A stretch of DNA of 64,000 nucleotides from Desulfacinum sp. (lineage in GTDB: Bacteria > Desulfobacterota > Syntrophobacteria > Syntrophobacterales > DSM-9756): positions 62,001 to 126,000 of the forward strand of contig JACIYN010000018.1 in assembly GCA_014359885.1 (NCBI GenBank). The letters run 5' to 3'. The position numbers and the translations under genes are program-made. The number at the start of each line of letters is the position of its first letter. The first letter of the stretch is position 1. The notes beneath the pieces are model-generated. The model was not told the origin of the DNA, made no database searches, and worked only from the letters and a program-made list of their open reading frames with translations. This document shows, one piece after another, positions 17,316 through 26,393 of the stretch.

Positions 17316-18602
17316 CTACGGACAAAAGATCCGACGTTCCGGCCTCCGGCGCCTTGGAAATTCCATCGAGGCCCCCCGTAGCGCCCGATCTCCCTGGAAG
17401 GTGCAACAACCAGGGGTTCTTCTGGAAGCCGGCGGAGCCTCCACCAATTCCCGATAAAGATCCAAAAGTCCCAGAAAGGTGCGGTCCCAGGAAAAGAGCG
17501 CGGCCATACGACGGTGCCGCTCCCAGCGGGACTTGTCCGCTTCCGGCACCTGCAAAGCCTCATAAGCCGCCTGCGCCAGGTCCTCCGGATCGGCGGAACG
17601 GGACACGATCGCCGGCATCTCACCGGCCAGTGTATCTTCGGCCCCTCCCCCGGCCACCACCAGCACCCGGGTGCCGCACGCCTGAGCCTCGGCCACCACG
17701 TACCCGAAAGTTTCACTGGTTCCCGGATAGACACAAAGGTCGGCCGCGGAATAGATGCGGGCAAGCACTTCCCTGGAGGCGCAAAAGGGCAGCAGACGCA
17801 CGTAGGGCCGGCTCTCCGACGCCTTCTCCAGCCTGGATCGCAATGGTCCATCCCCCACGAAAAACAGATGACCGTCCACACCTTTTCGGATCAGGAGATC
17901 CATCATGGGAACAAGGTGGGTTACGTGCTTTTCCCGGGCGAAACGGCCTACGTAAAGTACGAGACGGGATGATTCCGAAACCCCCAGTTCCTCCCGCACA
18001 GAATTCCGGCCCCCCCGTGGACGGAAGGTCTGAGGATCGATCCCCAGAGGGACCACCCGAGGCTGGCTCACGCCCAGATGCTCCAAAATGGAACGCCCCT
18101 TGGGCGTGGCCGCCACCGCGACGTCCATCTTTGTGTAGAGGCGCTTCAGATAGCCGTGCACGTAGACCGAAGCCAGCCGAGCCGACGTGGGGCCCAAATA
18201 CTTGCGGATGGTGCGCCCCAGAGCCCTGGGATAATCTGAATGGTAATAGCCCAAGGCGGGGACCCCCGCCTTGCGGGCATGTTCCAGCGCCACCCAGGCC
18301 GAATAGTAGGGATCGCCGATCTCCACCAGGTGAGGGTTTTCCGCATTGAGAATGCGAAGAATTTTCCAACGGGAGAGCAACAGCCGGTAGCCCACGGCGC
18401 CCACCAAAGGCACGGAGCGGATGAAGTGAAAGCGCGAACGGCCATACGTCTCCACGCCATCCCGGGCTCCGGGAACGATCACGCAATGCTCCACATGCGG
18501 CCGATCCGCGAAAAACCTCGCCTTGTCCGTCACATACCTCTTGATGCCGCCGCTCAGAGGGCTGTGGAACTGAATCACGTCGCAAATCTTGAGGAGAGCC
18601 AT
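17316..18602 (-). CDS. GT4-family glycosyltransferase
   Basis: The 428-residue protein has the GT-B fold pattern: N-terminal acceptor domain (FHSPLSGGIKRYV, GYYHSDYP) and C-terminal nucleotide-sugar domain (VLYVGRFAREKHV, YPGTSETFGYVVAEAQACG with the E-x7-E motif). It resembles GT4 transferases that glycosylate lipids or polysaccharides, including mannosyltransferase-like enzymes. The start at 18602 is chosen by alignment of the Rossmann start (LKICDVIQFHSP). The last 40 residues or so are Arg- and Pro-rich, unlike the family, and end at the boundary with the ABC remnant, so the natural C-terminus may have been replaced. It resembles the C-terminal half of the 8350-10821 protein. Confidence 0.85.
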   Translation of the reverse strand: MALLKICDVIQFHSPLSGGIKRYVTDKARFFADRPHVEHCVIVPGARDGVETYGRSRFHFIRSVPLVGAVGYRLLLSRWKILRILNAENPHLVEIGDPYYSAWVALEHARKAGVPALGYYHSDYPRALGRTIRKYLGPTSARLASVYVHGYLKRLYTKMDVAVAATPKGRSILEHLGVSQPRVVPLGIDPQTFRPRGGRNSVREELGVSESSRLVLYVGRFAREKHVTHLVPMMDLLIRKGVDGHLFFVGDGPLRSRLEKASESRPYVRLLPFCASREVLARIYSAADLCVYPGTSETFGYVVAEAQACGTRVLVVAGGGAEDTLAGEMPAIVSRSADPEDLAQAAYEALQVPEADKSRWERHRRMAALFSWDRTFLGLLDLYRELVEAPPASRRTPGCCTFQGDRALRGASMEFPRRRRPERRIFCP

Positions 18603-19017
18603 GAACTTTCTTCCCTCAGGGCATCGAATCACACGGTGGGGCACGGATCTACCATTGCCGCACGTGGGTGACGGCACCGTTACAGAAGGTGGGAATTACT
18701 GTTTCGCGATTTCCAAATCCCCTTTTTCAAGCTGGCCCTGCGGGATTCGCGGTTCCAGCGCAGGGCTATCGACTGCGCACCCTTTCCGAAGTTGCGTTTC
18801 ACACAATTGGCACAGGACCGCCGCAAAACCGTCACCCGAAAGAGCGAAGTCTTTTCTGAGCCCAAGCCAAGCTTCTTTCGGCAGATTTTTCTGCCACCAC
18901 TTGCCGGACGGGAAGGGAACAACCCCGCCGCCGGCGATCAGTGGGTTTTTGCGGGGAGGGCTTTGCGCCCGCCCTTCCGGGGCGCACCGTCCAGAAAGGC
19001 CCTGCGGGGGGATTTCC
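18603..19017. other. Intergenic region, 415 bp, nothing clear
   Basis: Divergent spacer between the glycosyltransferase gene and a small membrane protein gene. Open frames on both strands have no recognisable similarity. No hairpin or riboswitch motif was seen. Confidence 0.4.
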
Positions 19018-19158
19018 ATGAAAGAGTGGCTGCTTTTGACCGGCGTATGCCTCTTTCTCGGCGCCATGACCGTCGCCCGGATCAAACGCTTTCCCAATCG
19101 GCACCCCAAGACCGACCTGATCGTCGACCTGCTCAACCGGCTGGGAGTACGTCGGTGA
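19018..19158 (+). CDS. Small predicted membrane protein (46 aa)
   Basis: ATG at 19018 is preceded by GGGGGGA at workable spacing. The product has one hydrophobic segment (WLLLTGVCLFLGAMTVA, about residues 4-20) and then a basic tail (RIKRFPNRHPK...). It is too small for family recognition. It lies about 100 bp ahead of the phoH-like gene on the same strand. It could be a genuine small single-pass protein or chance. Confidence 0.4.
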   Translation: MKEWLLLTGVCLFLGAMTVARIKRFPNRHPKTDLIVDLLNRLGVRR

Positions 19159-19261
19159 ATCTTACCCTGTGCAAGCCAATGACGATCAAACGCGGTTTTT
19201 GCGCCACGGGAGCTTCGTCCCCGGTGGGCCGCGTCCAGAAAGCGGAAGGGAATCGGACTGC

Positions 19262-20569
19262 ATGAACGACCAAGCCGTCTATGTGCTCGACACCAACGTC
19301 CTGCTCCACGATCCCGATGCCCTCTTTTCCTTCCCCAACGCCCGGCTTGTCATCCCCCTGGCGGTCATCGAAGAGATCGACGATCAGAAGAAACGCCAGG
19401 ACGAGGTGGGGCGGAACGCCCGGCTGGCATCCCGCCGCCTGGACGCGCTCCGTTCCCAGGGTCCCCTTTCCCGGGGGGTGCCCTTGCCCAACGGCGGCTC
19501 CCTGCGCATCGAGCTCAATCACTTCGACATCTCCTCCTTGCCCCCGGTTCTGGCACCCCACAAGTATGACAACCGCATCCTCGCCCTGGCCCAGTCGCTC
19601 GCCGGGCAGGAATCTTCCCGGGTCGTGCTGGTCACGAAAGACCTGAACCTGAGGATCAAGGCGGACGTTTTGGGCATCACCACCCAGGACTATGACAGCG
19701 ACAAGGTGAACTACAGCCAGCTTTACGACGGTTTCCGCACCCTTTGCGTATCGGGCTCGGAGATCGACTTCTTCTTCCGGGAGCAGGCACTGCCCGTTCC
19801 GGACGGCGTGAACCTGCATCCCAACGAATTCGCCGTACTCAAAAATCAGGTCAACCCTTCCCAGTCGGCCCTGGCCCGCCACCGCGACGGCACGCTCACA
19901 CCGCTCCGGTTCGCCGGCAGCACCATTTGGGGTGTTTCCGCCAGGAACAAGGAGCAGAAACTGGCCATGGAACTGCTTCTGGACGACGCGGTCCGGGTAT
20001 TGACTTTGGTGGGCAGAGCCGGTACGGGCAAGACGCTGCTGGCTTTGGCTGCCGGATTGGAAAAGGTGGTGGAGCAGCACGCCTATCATCGCCTGCTCAT
20101 CACCCGACCCGTCGTGCCGGTTGGCGACGACCTGGGATATCTTCCGGGAAGCCGGGAAGAAAAACTTCGGCCCTGGATGCAGCCCATCCACGACAACCTG
20201 GAATTGCTTTTCCAGGACGCCGATGACCCTTCGGAACCCATCGATCATCTGCTGCAGCGGGGCGTGCTTCAAATGGAGACGTTCACCTACATCCGGGGCC
20301 GGAGCATACCCAACCAATTCATCCTTTGCGATGAAGCCCAGAACCTGACCCCGAGCATGGTGAAAACCCTCATCACCCGGGTGGGGAAGGGAACCAAGAT
20401 CGTCTTCACGGGCGATCCCGACCAGATCGACCACCCCTATCTGGACGCCGACAGCAACGGCCTCACCTATGTCGTGGAGAGGCTGAAATCCGAGCCCCTG
20501 GCGGGTCACGTCACCTTGCGAAAGGGCGAGCGCTCCCGTGTGGCGGAGATGGGCGCGCTGAACTTGTAG
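19262..20569 (+). CDS. PhoH-family ATPase with N-terminal PIN domain
   Basis: The 435-residue protein has an N-terminal PIN nuclease domain (VLDTNVLLHDPDAL, IEEIDDQKK, LVTKDLNLRIKA) and a C-terminal PhoH P-loop ATPase (GRAGTGKTLLALA Walker A, LCDEAQNLTP Walker B, FTGDPDQID). This PIN-PhoH (PhoH2-like, YlaK-type) arrangement is associated with RNA unwinding and cleavage. The start at 19262 has GGAAGGGA upstream. The name PhoH comes from phosphate-starvation induction in E. coli, but that link is weak for PIN-PhoH proteins. Confidence 0.9.
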   Translation: MNDQAVYVLDTNVLLHDPDALFSFPNARLVIPLAVIEEIDDQKKRQDEVGRNARLASRRLDALRSQGPLSRGVPLPNGGSLRIELNHFDISSLPPVLAPHKYDNRILALAQSLAGQESSRVVLVTKDLNLRIKADVLGITTQDYDSDKVNYSQLYDGFRTLCVSGSEIDFFFREQALPVPDGVNLHPNEFAVLKNQVNPSQSALARHRDGTLTPLRFAGSTIWGVSARNKEQKLAMELLLDDAVRVLTLVGRAGTGKTLLALAAGLEKVVEQHAYHRLLITRPVVPVGDDLGYLPGSREEKLRPWMQPIHDNLELLFQDADDPSEPIDHLLQRGVLQMETFTYIRGRSIPNQFILCDEAQNLTPSMVKTLITRVGKGTKIVFTGDPDQIDHPYLDADSNGLTYVVERLKSEPLAGHVTLRKGERSRVAEMGALNL

Positions 20570-20675
20570 TTGGAGTCCCTAACTTGCTGGAAACCTGGCC
20601 CCCCGGCTCTCCGCTCAAGCGGGGAAGGTGCCGGCGGCAACGGTGGGCTGTGGTTCTCTGAAAGGAGGATTCCCC

Positions 20676-21107
20676 ATGAAAAAAGTACTTTTCATCTGCG
20701 TTCACAACAGCGGGCGTAGCGTCATGGCACAAGCTTTCGCCAACGCCCTGGGCCGCGACCGGGTGGAAGCGGAAAGCGCGGGATTGAAGCCGCGCCCCGT
20801 GCTTCCCACCGTTGTGCAGGCCATGCGTGAGGAAGGTTTGGATGTGAGCGGCCACCGGCCCCAGAGCGTCTTCGAACTTTACCGGCAGGGGCGCCGTTAT
20901 GATGTGGTCATCACCGTGTGTGACGACGCCGATGAGGCGTCGTGCCCGATCTTTCCGGGAATCGCCGTTCGCGGCCACTGGCCCTTTCCCGATCCCTCCC
21001 GGGCCTCCGGCTCGCCCGATCAACAACTGGCCTACGTGCGCACCATCCGCGATGCCATCAAACACAAAGTCCTGAACTGGCTGGCATCGGACACCCTCAG
21101 CCGTTGA
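20676..21107 (+). CDS. Low-molecular-weight phosphatase-fold arsenate reductase-like protein
   Basis: The 143-residue protein begins FICVHNSGRSVMAQAF, the P-loop of the ArsC/low-molecular-weight tyrosine phosphatase family. The nucleophile is Cys8. Thioredoxin-coupled ArsC enzymes also carry a redox cysteine pair near residues 80-90. Here CDDADEASCP supplies both, which favours arsenate reductase over protein phosphatase. The loop has Gly instead of the usual Cys in CxxNSCRS. Start at 20676 with a strong AAAGGAGG 7 bp upstream. No ars regulator or pump is adjacent. It converges with the DksA/TraR-like gene, overlapping its end by 11 bp. Confidence 0.82.
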   Translation: MKKVLFICVHNSGRSVMAQAFANALGRDRVEAESAGLKPRPVLPTVVQAMREEGLDVSGHRPQSVFELYRQGRRYDVVITVCDDADEASCPIFPGIAVRGHWPFPDPSRASGSPDQQLAYVRTIRDAIKHKVLNWLASDTLSR

Positions 21108-21549
21108 TACATTCCGGATGGCGCCAATCCACATCCCACATGCGCTCGGGCGCGGCGCCTCCCGGGGATCTTCTCCGCCCCCCTTGTCCCGAAGCAGCAC
21201 CGCGTCTTTCCAATTCCCGTTGACAGTCGATACAGAGCCTCGCCGTGGGTTGAACTTCCAGGCGCGCTTCGGCAATGGGATCGCCGCAATCTTCACAGTA
21301 ACCGAACTCATCCTCTTCCAGCCGATTCAAGGCCATGTGCACCTCCCGATAGAGTTGTCGATACCGGTTTCCAAGATTCCAGAGTGTCTCGCGCTGATGT
21401 TCCATTTCCGCCTCATCCGCCATGTCCATGGGCCCGCGATGCCCTTCACGGGAGGCAAGTGTTTCCTGCACCGCCTCCAGGGAGCGGACGAGAGCGGCCT
21501 GCATGGTCAAAAGTCTTGTCCGGAAGCGCTTCCGTGTGAAAGGATCCAT
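21097..21549 (-). CDS. DksA/TraR-type C4 zinc-finger protein at the end of the phn operon
   Basis: The 150-residue protein has an N-terminal helical coiled coil and a C-terminal zinc finger (CEDCGDPI, then LCIDCQ). This is the DksA/TraR family, whose members bind RNA polymerase through its secondary channel. The coiled-coil tip lacks the clear DxxDxA signature of DksA, and a glycine/arginine-rich tail is added. Start at 21549 has AAGGAG 6 bp upstream. The start lies inside phnL (104-bp overlap), so it is probably translated from the phn transcript. A second family member sits at 32865. A regulatory role for phosphonate use is inference. Confidence 0.85.
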   Translation of the reverse strand: MDPFTRKRFRTRLLTMQAALVRSLEAVQETLASREGHRGPMDMADEAEMEHQRETLWNLGNRYRQLYREVHMALNRLEEDEFGYCEDCGDPIAEARLEVQPTARLCIDCQRELERRGAASGQGGRRRSPGGAAPERMWDVDWRHPECING

Positions 21550-22279
21550 CCGTCACTCCTTCGTCTTCGCCGGTTTCCGATGTTGCAAATGCCCCCACGT
21601 CCACCGTTCTCTCAGCCACCCGACACCGCAGCTCGGGATCATGGTACACCCCCAAAAGGGCGGTGCCGCGTTCGCGAGCCCGGCCGATCAGTTCCACGAC
21701 GATCTCGCGGTTGGCCGGATCCAGCGAAGCCGTGGGTTCATCCAGAAGTAGAACGGGGTAATCCCCGGCCCATACCCGGGCGATGTTGACCCGCTGCTGC
21801 TCCCCTCCGGAAAAGGTGGTAGGAGACAGGCCCCACAATCGTTCCGGAATCCGGAGGCGGTGCAGCACGGCCTCCGCACGCTCCCGAGCCCGACCCGCAT
21901 CCACTCCTCGCTCCAGAAGCGGCTCCATCACAATCTGCAGCGTGGGCACTCTGGGAATGACTCGCAGAAACTGGCTCACGTAGCCCAGAGTCCAGCGCCG
22001 CAGCCAAAGGACACACGCCGCAGAGGCCTTGGTGACATCCACCACGGCACCGCGGTTTCGAACCAGGATGCGTCCCCGGTCCGCCGCGTAGTTGCCGTAG
22101 ATCATGCGCAAAATGGAACTCTTCCCGATCCCCGAAGGGCCGGTGAGCGCCACACTTTCCCCCCGGCGGACTTCAAAGGTGAGGTTGCGGAACACGGTAA
22201 GGCTGGCGCCGCCCTGGGTGTGCAGGGTGAAGGATTTGGCCACCGCTTCCAGCCGAAGCACCCAATCGGTTTCTTCCAT
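21446..22279 (-). CDS. phnL: PhnL, C-P lyase complex ABC-type subunit
   Basis: The 277-residue protein has ABC ATPase motifs: Walker A GPSGIGKSS, a Q-loop, signature FSGGEQQRVNIA and Walker B LLLDEPTASLD. PhnL sequences share the LGYVSQFLRVIPRV segment, which is present here. PhnL works with PhnG, H, I, J and K to attach the phosphonate to ribose of ATP. Start at 22279 is preceded by AGAGGAG. The protein is longer than usual (about 230): the last 45 residues are Gly- and Glu-rich and overlap the downstream zinc-finger gene. Confidence 0.93.
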   Translation of the reverse strand: MEETDWVLRLEAVAKSFTLHTQGGASLTVFRNLTFEVRRGESVALTGPSGIGKSSILRMIYGNYAADRGRILVRNRGAVVDVTKASAACVLWLRRWTLGYVSQFLRVIPRVPTLQIVMEPLLERGVDAGRARERAEAVLHRLRIPERLWGLSPTTFSGGEQQRVNIARVWAGDYPVLLLDEPTASLDPANREIVVELIGRARERGTALLGVYHDPELRCRVAERTVDVGAFATSETGEDEGVTDGSFHTEALPDKTFDHAGRSRPLPGGGAGNTCLP

Positions 22280-22394
22280 ATCATGGACTCCTCTTTGCCC
22301 AAGCCTCATTGGCGTGGACCTCACCGGGCCGTTTTTCGATCCTGTTTCAGGACCACTTCACCATGGGCGGGCGTGTTCAACCCCGCCCCACCCC

Positions 22395-23207
22395 TCACGC
22401 CACCAAGCGCGACGAAACCAGCAGTTGGGTGTAAGGATGTTGGGGATCGTCCAAAACGCGGTCCATGAGGCCCTCTTCCACCACCCGTCCCCCCACCATG
22501 ACCAAGAGCCGGTGGGCCAACACGCGGGCCACCGCCAGGTCGTGGGTCACCATGACCACGGTAAGATTCATTTCACGCACCAAGCGCCTCAAGAGGTCCA
22601 GAAGGCGGGCCTGCACCGAAACATCCAAGCCGGTGGTGGGCTCGTCCAGGAAGAGAAGGCGGGGTTCGGTGACCAGGTTCTTGGCGATCTGGAGCCGCTG
22701 CAGCATCCCTCCCGAGTAGGTGGACGGCAGATCATCCAGACGCTCCGGGTCCAATTCGACCCGTTCCATCCACCGGCGGGCGACTTCCCGCAGGCGGCCG
22801 TAATGGAGCACGCCTTCGGCCATGAGCCGCTCGCCGATGTTTCCTCCCGCGCTCACCCGCATGCGCAGCCCTTGCTCCGCGCGCTGGAAGACGACGCCGA
22901 TTTCCGTTCGCAGAAGCCTGCGGCGAACGGACTCTTCCAGGGCGTACAGGTCCACCGTCTCGCCCCGTCGCCGGATCAGAACCCTTCCTTGAGACGGTTT
23001 CTGCCAGCCGGAAAGGCACCTCAAGAGGGTACTCTTCCCCGAACCCGATTCCCCCACGATCCCCAACACCTCGCCGGGCCCCAGATCCAGGCTCACATCG
23101 GCACATCCGACCCGCTTGCCGTAAAAGTGACTCAGCCGCACCGCACGAAGCACGGGTTCCGTCTCTTCCGGTTGGACATCGGAGGTTGTTTGGTATGTAT
23201 ACGTCAT
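22395..23207 (-). CDS. phnK: PhnK, C-P lyase complex ATPase subunit
   Basis: The 270-residue ABC ATPase has Walker A GESGSGKSTLL, signature TYSGGMLQRLQIAKN and Walker B LLFLDEPTTGLDV. The FQRAEQGLRM segment and the TYSGGM signature variant are typical of PhnK, which docks on the PhnGHIJ core and binds near PhnJ. It lies between phnJ and phnL in the canonical order. The N-terminus carries about 18 extra residues rich in Thr and Glu before the ABC fold. Confidence 0.95.
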   Translation of the reverse strand: MTYTYQTTSDVQPEETEPVLRAVRLSHFYGKRVGCADVSLDLGPGEVLGIVGESGSGKSTLLRCLSGWQKPSQGRVLIRRRGETVDLYALEESVRRRLLRTEIGVVFQRAEQGLRMRVSAGGNIGERLMAEGVLHYGRLREVARRWMERVELDPERLDDLPSTYSGGMLQRLQIAKNLVTEPRLLFLDEPTTGLDVSVQARLLDLLRRLVREMNLTVVMVTHDLAVARVLAHRLLVMVGGRVVEEGLMDRVLDDPQHPYTQLLVSSRLVA

Positions 23208-23252
23208 GGGATCCCCCTCAGGAGTCCTTTTCCTTGGCTTGGGAGCTCACGT

Positions 23253-24185
23253 TCACGGATTCCCGGACGAACCGCGGGCCGCTTCCGCCCTCCTGCGGGC
23301 GCAAGCGTCCGTATCGGAACAGACGAACAGCCGTCCGCCCCCGTCGTCTGTCACGATCTCATCCAGGTAGTGGTCGGTCGCTCCGCACAAGGCGCAACAT
23401 TGCGACCATTTCTCGATTTCAAAGGGGACATCCTCGAAATCCAGGGGCGTGACGTCGGTATAGGGCGGGACCGCGTAGATCCTTTTTTCCCTACCGGCCC
23501 CGAAAAGCTGCACGGCCGGCATCCGGTGCATTTTGGGCGTGTCGAACTTGGGAATGGGCGAGGGACTCATCACGTACCGGCCGTTGACCACCACCGGATA
23601 GTCGAACGTGGTGGCGATACGACCGGTACGGGCCACGTCTTCGTAGAGCTTCACGTACATGATCCCGTAATCCGCCCAGGCATGCACCAGGCGGCATTCT
23701 TCCTCCCGGGGCTCGATGAACCGAAGCGGTTCCGGAATGGGCACCTGATAGACCAGAATCTGGCCTTCCCGCAATGGCTGCTCGGGAATCCGGTGCCGCG
23801 TCTGGATGACCGTGGCCTCTTCCGTGCGCGTGGTGGTCCCGACCCCCGCCATCTTCCGGAAAAAACTCCGGATGCTCACCGCATTGGTGGTGTCGTCCGC
23901 CCCCTGGTCGATCACCTTGAGCACGTCATCCGGCCCGAGGAGGGACGCCGTGATCTGGATGCCGCCCGTCCCCCATCCGTAGGGAAGGGGCATCTCGCGG
24001 CTTGCGAAAGGGATCTGATGTCCCGGGATGGCGATGGCCTTGAGGAGGGTCCTGCGGATCATGCGTTTGGTCATTTCGTCCAGGAAGGCCACGTTGTAGC
24101 CCGGAAGACCTCTCCAGGCGCTTTGACGGGCGCTCCTTGCCTCCGCCGGTCTCTTGGGCACAGGAAAGCCGGGTGTCGTGGTCAT
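23253..24185 (-). CDS. phnJ: PhnJ, radical SAM C-P lyase
   Basis: The 310-residue protein is the catalytic subunit that cleaves the carbon-phosphorus bond of ribose-1-phosphonate 5-phosphate, using a 4Fe-4S cluster and S-adenosylmethionine. The four conserved cysteines are present as CALC and FVCSDTDAC near the C-terminus, and REMPLPYGWGTGG holds the radical glycine region. Very strong similarity to E. coli PhnJ through GADDTTNAVSIR and QTRHRIPE. The N-terminus has about 25 extra residues before the usual start. It begins one base after phnI ends. Confidence 0.97.
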   Translation of the reverse strand: MTTTPGFPVPKRPAEARSARQSAWRGLPGYNVAFLDEMTKRMIRRTLLKAIAIPGHQIPFASREMPLPYGWGTGGIQITASLLGPDDVLKVIDQGADDTTNAVSIRSFFRKMAGVGTTTRTEEATVIQTRHRIPEQPLREGQILVYQVPIPEPLRFIEPREEECRLVHAWADYGIMYVKLYEDVARTGRIATTFDYPVVVNGRYVMSPSPIPKFDTPKMHRMPAVQLFGAGREKRIYAVPPYTDVTPLDFEDVPFEIEKWSQCCALCGATDHYLDEIVTDDGGGRLFVCSDTDACARRRAEAARGSSGNP

Positions 24186-24186
24186 G

Positions 24187-25332
24187 TCATCTTTCCTCCA
24201 GAGCGCATCCGGCGGAAGCCGGGCCCCGACCGCCCTCGCCGCGGTCCTCTTTTCCGCCGCCTTGACGCACGTGGACCAGCTCCGCCTGAAAATCCACGTA
24301 ATGGGGCAGTTTCAGGTGCTGCACGAACCCCGACGATTCCACGTTGTCGCAATGGCGAAGCACATACTCCTCGTCTTGGGCCGGATAGCGCACTTCCTCG
24401 CCCAGTTCCCGGGACCGCAAGGCCCGATCCACCAGAGCCATGGCCATGGCCTTTCGTTCATTGGCGCCGAAAACCAAGCCGTAGCCTTGGACGAAACCGT
24501 ACTCGCAGGCCCCCGCCCCCTCCGTCCGGCTCAACATGACGCATTCGGTCACCAGGATCGAACCGATCCGCACCTTCAGCCCCACCCCGGGCAACTCCAC
24601 CTCCAACGGGACGTATCCCATGCGGATCTCCCCCACGAAGGGATGCCCCCGGAATCCGAACCCCCGCTGGGCCGAATAGGCCAATCCCAGCAAGAACCCC
24701 TCGTCACCCCGTGCCAGGGCCTGCAATCGGGCGCTGCGGCACACCGGAAACTCCAAGGGCTCTCGGGTGATATCGGGAACCGCAGCCTCATCGTCCCTTG
24801 CCGCTTCCGAAGACTCCACCAGCCCGTCGGAGCCGAGGAGCTCGGTCAGCCGGGGCATCCCGGATGGAAGGGCCCCCACCTTGTCCACCAGATAGACCAC
24901 GTTGGCGGAAACGGCCTGCGGCTCCATGAGTGAAAAATCCAGCAGACGATGGGAGTAGTCGTAGGTGGGACCCAGGACCTGTCCGCCGGGCAGATCCTTG
25001 TAGGCCGCCGATATGCGCCGAAGGGGGCGCATGTTTCCCGTGTCCAATACCGGACAGAGGTTGAAACGGGGGAGAGTGGTCCGGTAGGCACGCAGCAGAA
25101 AGGCCGCTTCCACCAGATCCCCCTGGGCCTGTTTCACGGCCAATGCCGCCAGATCCCGATCGTACAGGGACCCCTCCGCCATGACCCGGTCCACGGCCAG
25201 GCCGAGCTGCTCGCGAATCTGATCCACACCCACTTCCGGCAACCGGGGGTCCCCCCGGCGCCTCTCCGCCAGGAACCGGTGGGCATTGGCGATGGCCTTT
25301 TCACCGCCTTTGGCAGCAACGTACATGCTCAC
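24187..25332 (-). CDS. phnI: PhnI, C-P lyase core subunit (nucleosidase)
   Basis: The 381-residue protein matches PhnI, which with PhnG, H and L replaces the adenine of ATP by the phosphonate. Recognisable family stretches are MYVAAKGGEKAI at the N-terminus, LAVKQAQGDLVEAAFLLRAYR, and GFVQGYGLVFGANERKAM. Length is close to E. coli PhnI (354). The start overlaps the end of phnH by 4 bp (ATGA type), so the genes are translationally coupled. Confidence 0.96.
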   Translation of the reverse strand: MSMYVAAKGGEKAIANAHRFLAERRRGDPRLPEVGVDQIREQLGLAVDRVMAEGSLYDRDLAALAVKQAQGDLVEAAFLLRAYRTTLPRFNLCPVLDTGNMRPLRRISAAYKDLPGGQVLGPTYDYSHRLLDFSLMEPQAVSANVVYLVDKVGALPSGMPRLTELLGSDGLVESSEAARDDEAAVPDITREPLEFPVCRSARLQALARGDEGFLLGLAYSAQRGFGFRGHPFVGEIRMGYVPLEVELPGVGLKVRIGSILVTECVMLSRTEGAGACEYGFVQGYGLVFGANERKAMAMALVDRALRSRELGEEVRYPAQDEEYVLRHCDNVESSGFVQHLKLPHYVDFQAELVHVRQGGGKEDRGEGGRGPASAGCALEER

Positions 25333-25934
25333 TCCCCCATACGCGTGGTCCGCGGGATCGCCGCAAGGGATGCCCCGCAGGTGAGAATCAGGTCCACCCC
25401 CAGCGGATACCGCTTCTCAAGGCTGCGCCGCCAGACCCAAAAGGATTCCGGGACTCCGGTCACCTTCAGAAAGGTCTCCCCACAGACCCCCGGACCCGAA
25501 AGGGCGAAGCCCTCACCCGCACTCAGCGCGGCCGTCTGAATCACCAACGTGGCACCCAGCTCCGGGCGCTTTTCGGTGCCCAGGCGGAAATCGCAAGGAA
25601 TCCCGAGTTCCCGGGGCCGCGTGAGCAGCACCAACTCCGCCTCCCCCGGCCGCTCCGCCGTGGGGCTCCCGCACAGAACGCAGATGCTCTCCCGGGCGGC
25701 TGAGCCTTCCGGCAGGTCCGTCCACAGGGAGACGGCAGGATCCGCCAGGGTCAGCAGCACACTCCAGGACGCTTCGCACAGGCCTTCGGGAACCTGCGCG
25801 GGAGGCGTGAGCCTCAGGATGCGTCCCGGATAGGACATGGCAGCCAGAAGAGCCCGGAAGACCCTTTGGCTGTCCAGCACCGGATCCGAAAAGCCCGCCG
25901 GGACCCCGCAAGGAACCGCATCGTGGACCGTCAT
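25329..25934 (-). CDS. phnH: PhnH, C-P lyase core subunit
   Basis: The 201-residue protein has the PhnH pattern: N-terminal GFSDPVLDSQRVFRALL with AMSYPGRI, then SVLLTLADPAVSLWTD, and LTRPRELGIP. PhnH is a structural and functional member of the PhnGHIJ core, related to PLP-dependent transferase folds but without PLP binding. It lies between phnG (3-bp gap) and phnI (4-bp overlap), the canonical order. Confidence 0.94.
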   Translation of the reverse strand: MTVHDAVPCGVPAGFSDPVLDSQRVFRALLAAMSYPGRILRLTPPAQVPEGLCEASWSVLLTLADPAVSLWTDLPEGSAARESICVLCGSPTAERPGEAELVLLTRPRELGIPCDFRLGTEKRPELGATLVIQTAALSAGEGFALSGPGVCGETFLKVTGVPESFWVWRRSLEKRYPLGVDLILTCGASLAAIPRTTRMGE

Positions 25935-25937
25935 GGT

Positions 25938-26393
25938 CTATTCTCCTCGAACCATGGTGGAAAATTCGACTTGCGTGGCCGCCACCCGGGCGGCTTCCCG
26001 TCGCCGGGCCTCCCTCAGGCGGCGATCCAGGGGTCTCACAATGGATTCCAGGATGTCCGGCCGCCTGGCGTCATCCTGAAGAGCGGCATCCAACACCGCG
26101 GCGATCTCCGCCTGGCGGGGCCGGCACCCCAGGACCATGGCGGTCCCGACGGCGCCCCCGGGTATCCGGACCGTGCAGCGGGTGACCGTCACCTCGCCCA
26201 CATGGAACCGCTCCCCCTTGCCGCCCACTCTTGCCTGCACCAGCAGGAGCCCGCTTTCGGGGCCCGAAACCACCTGGTGGTCCGGCTTTTCCCGGTATCG
26301 ATCCCACAACGTCTCCAGCTCGTCAGGGTCCGATTCCGCCAGCACGCTCAGCCACCAACGGCGTTCCTCATCAGATGCGGCTGATCGAGCCAT
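25938..26393 (-). CDS. phnG: PhnG, C-P lyase core subunit
   Basis: The 151-residue protein fits PhnG in size and in motifs (RRWWLSVLAESDP near the N-terminus, FHVGEVTVTRC, GYVLGC-like MVLGCRPRQAEIAAVLDA). PhnG forms the core complex with PhnH, I and J. Start at 26393 is chosen because GGAGGAGG lies immediately upstream. The open frame continues upstream antisense to nothing useful. The start overlaps the end of the TIM-barrel gene by 46 bp. Confidence 0.93.
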   Translation of the reverse strand: MARSAASDEERRWWLSVLAESDPDELETLWDRYREKPDHQVVSGPESGLLLVQARVGGKGERFHVGEVTVTRCTVRIPGGAVGTAMVLGCRPRQAEIAAVLDAALQDDARRPDILESIVRPLDRRLREARRREAARVAATQVEFSTMVRGE

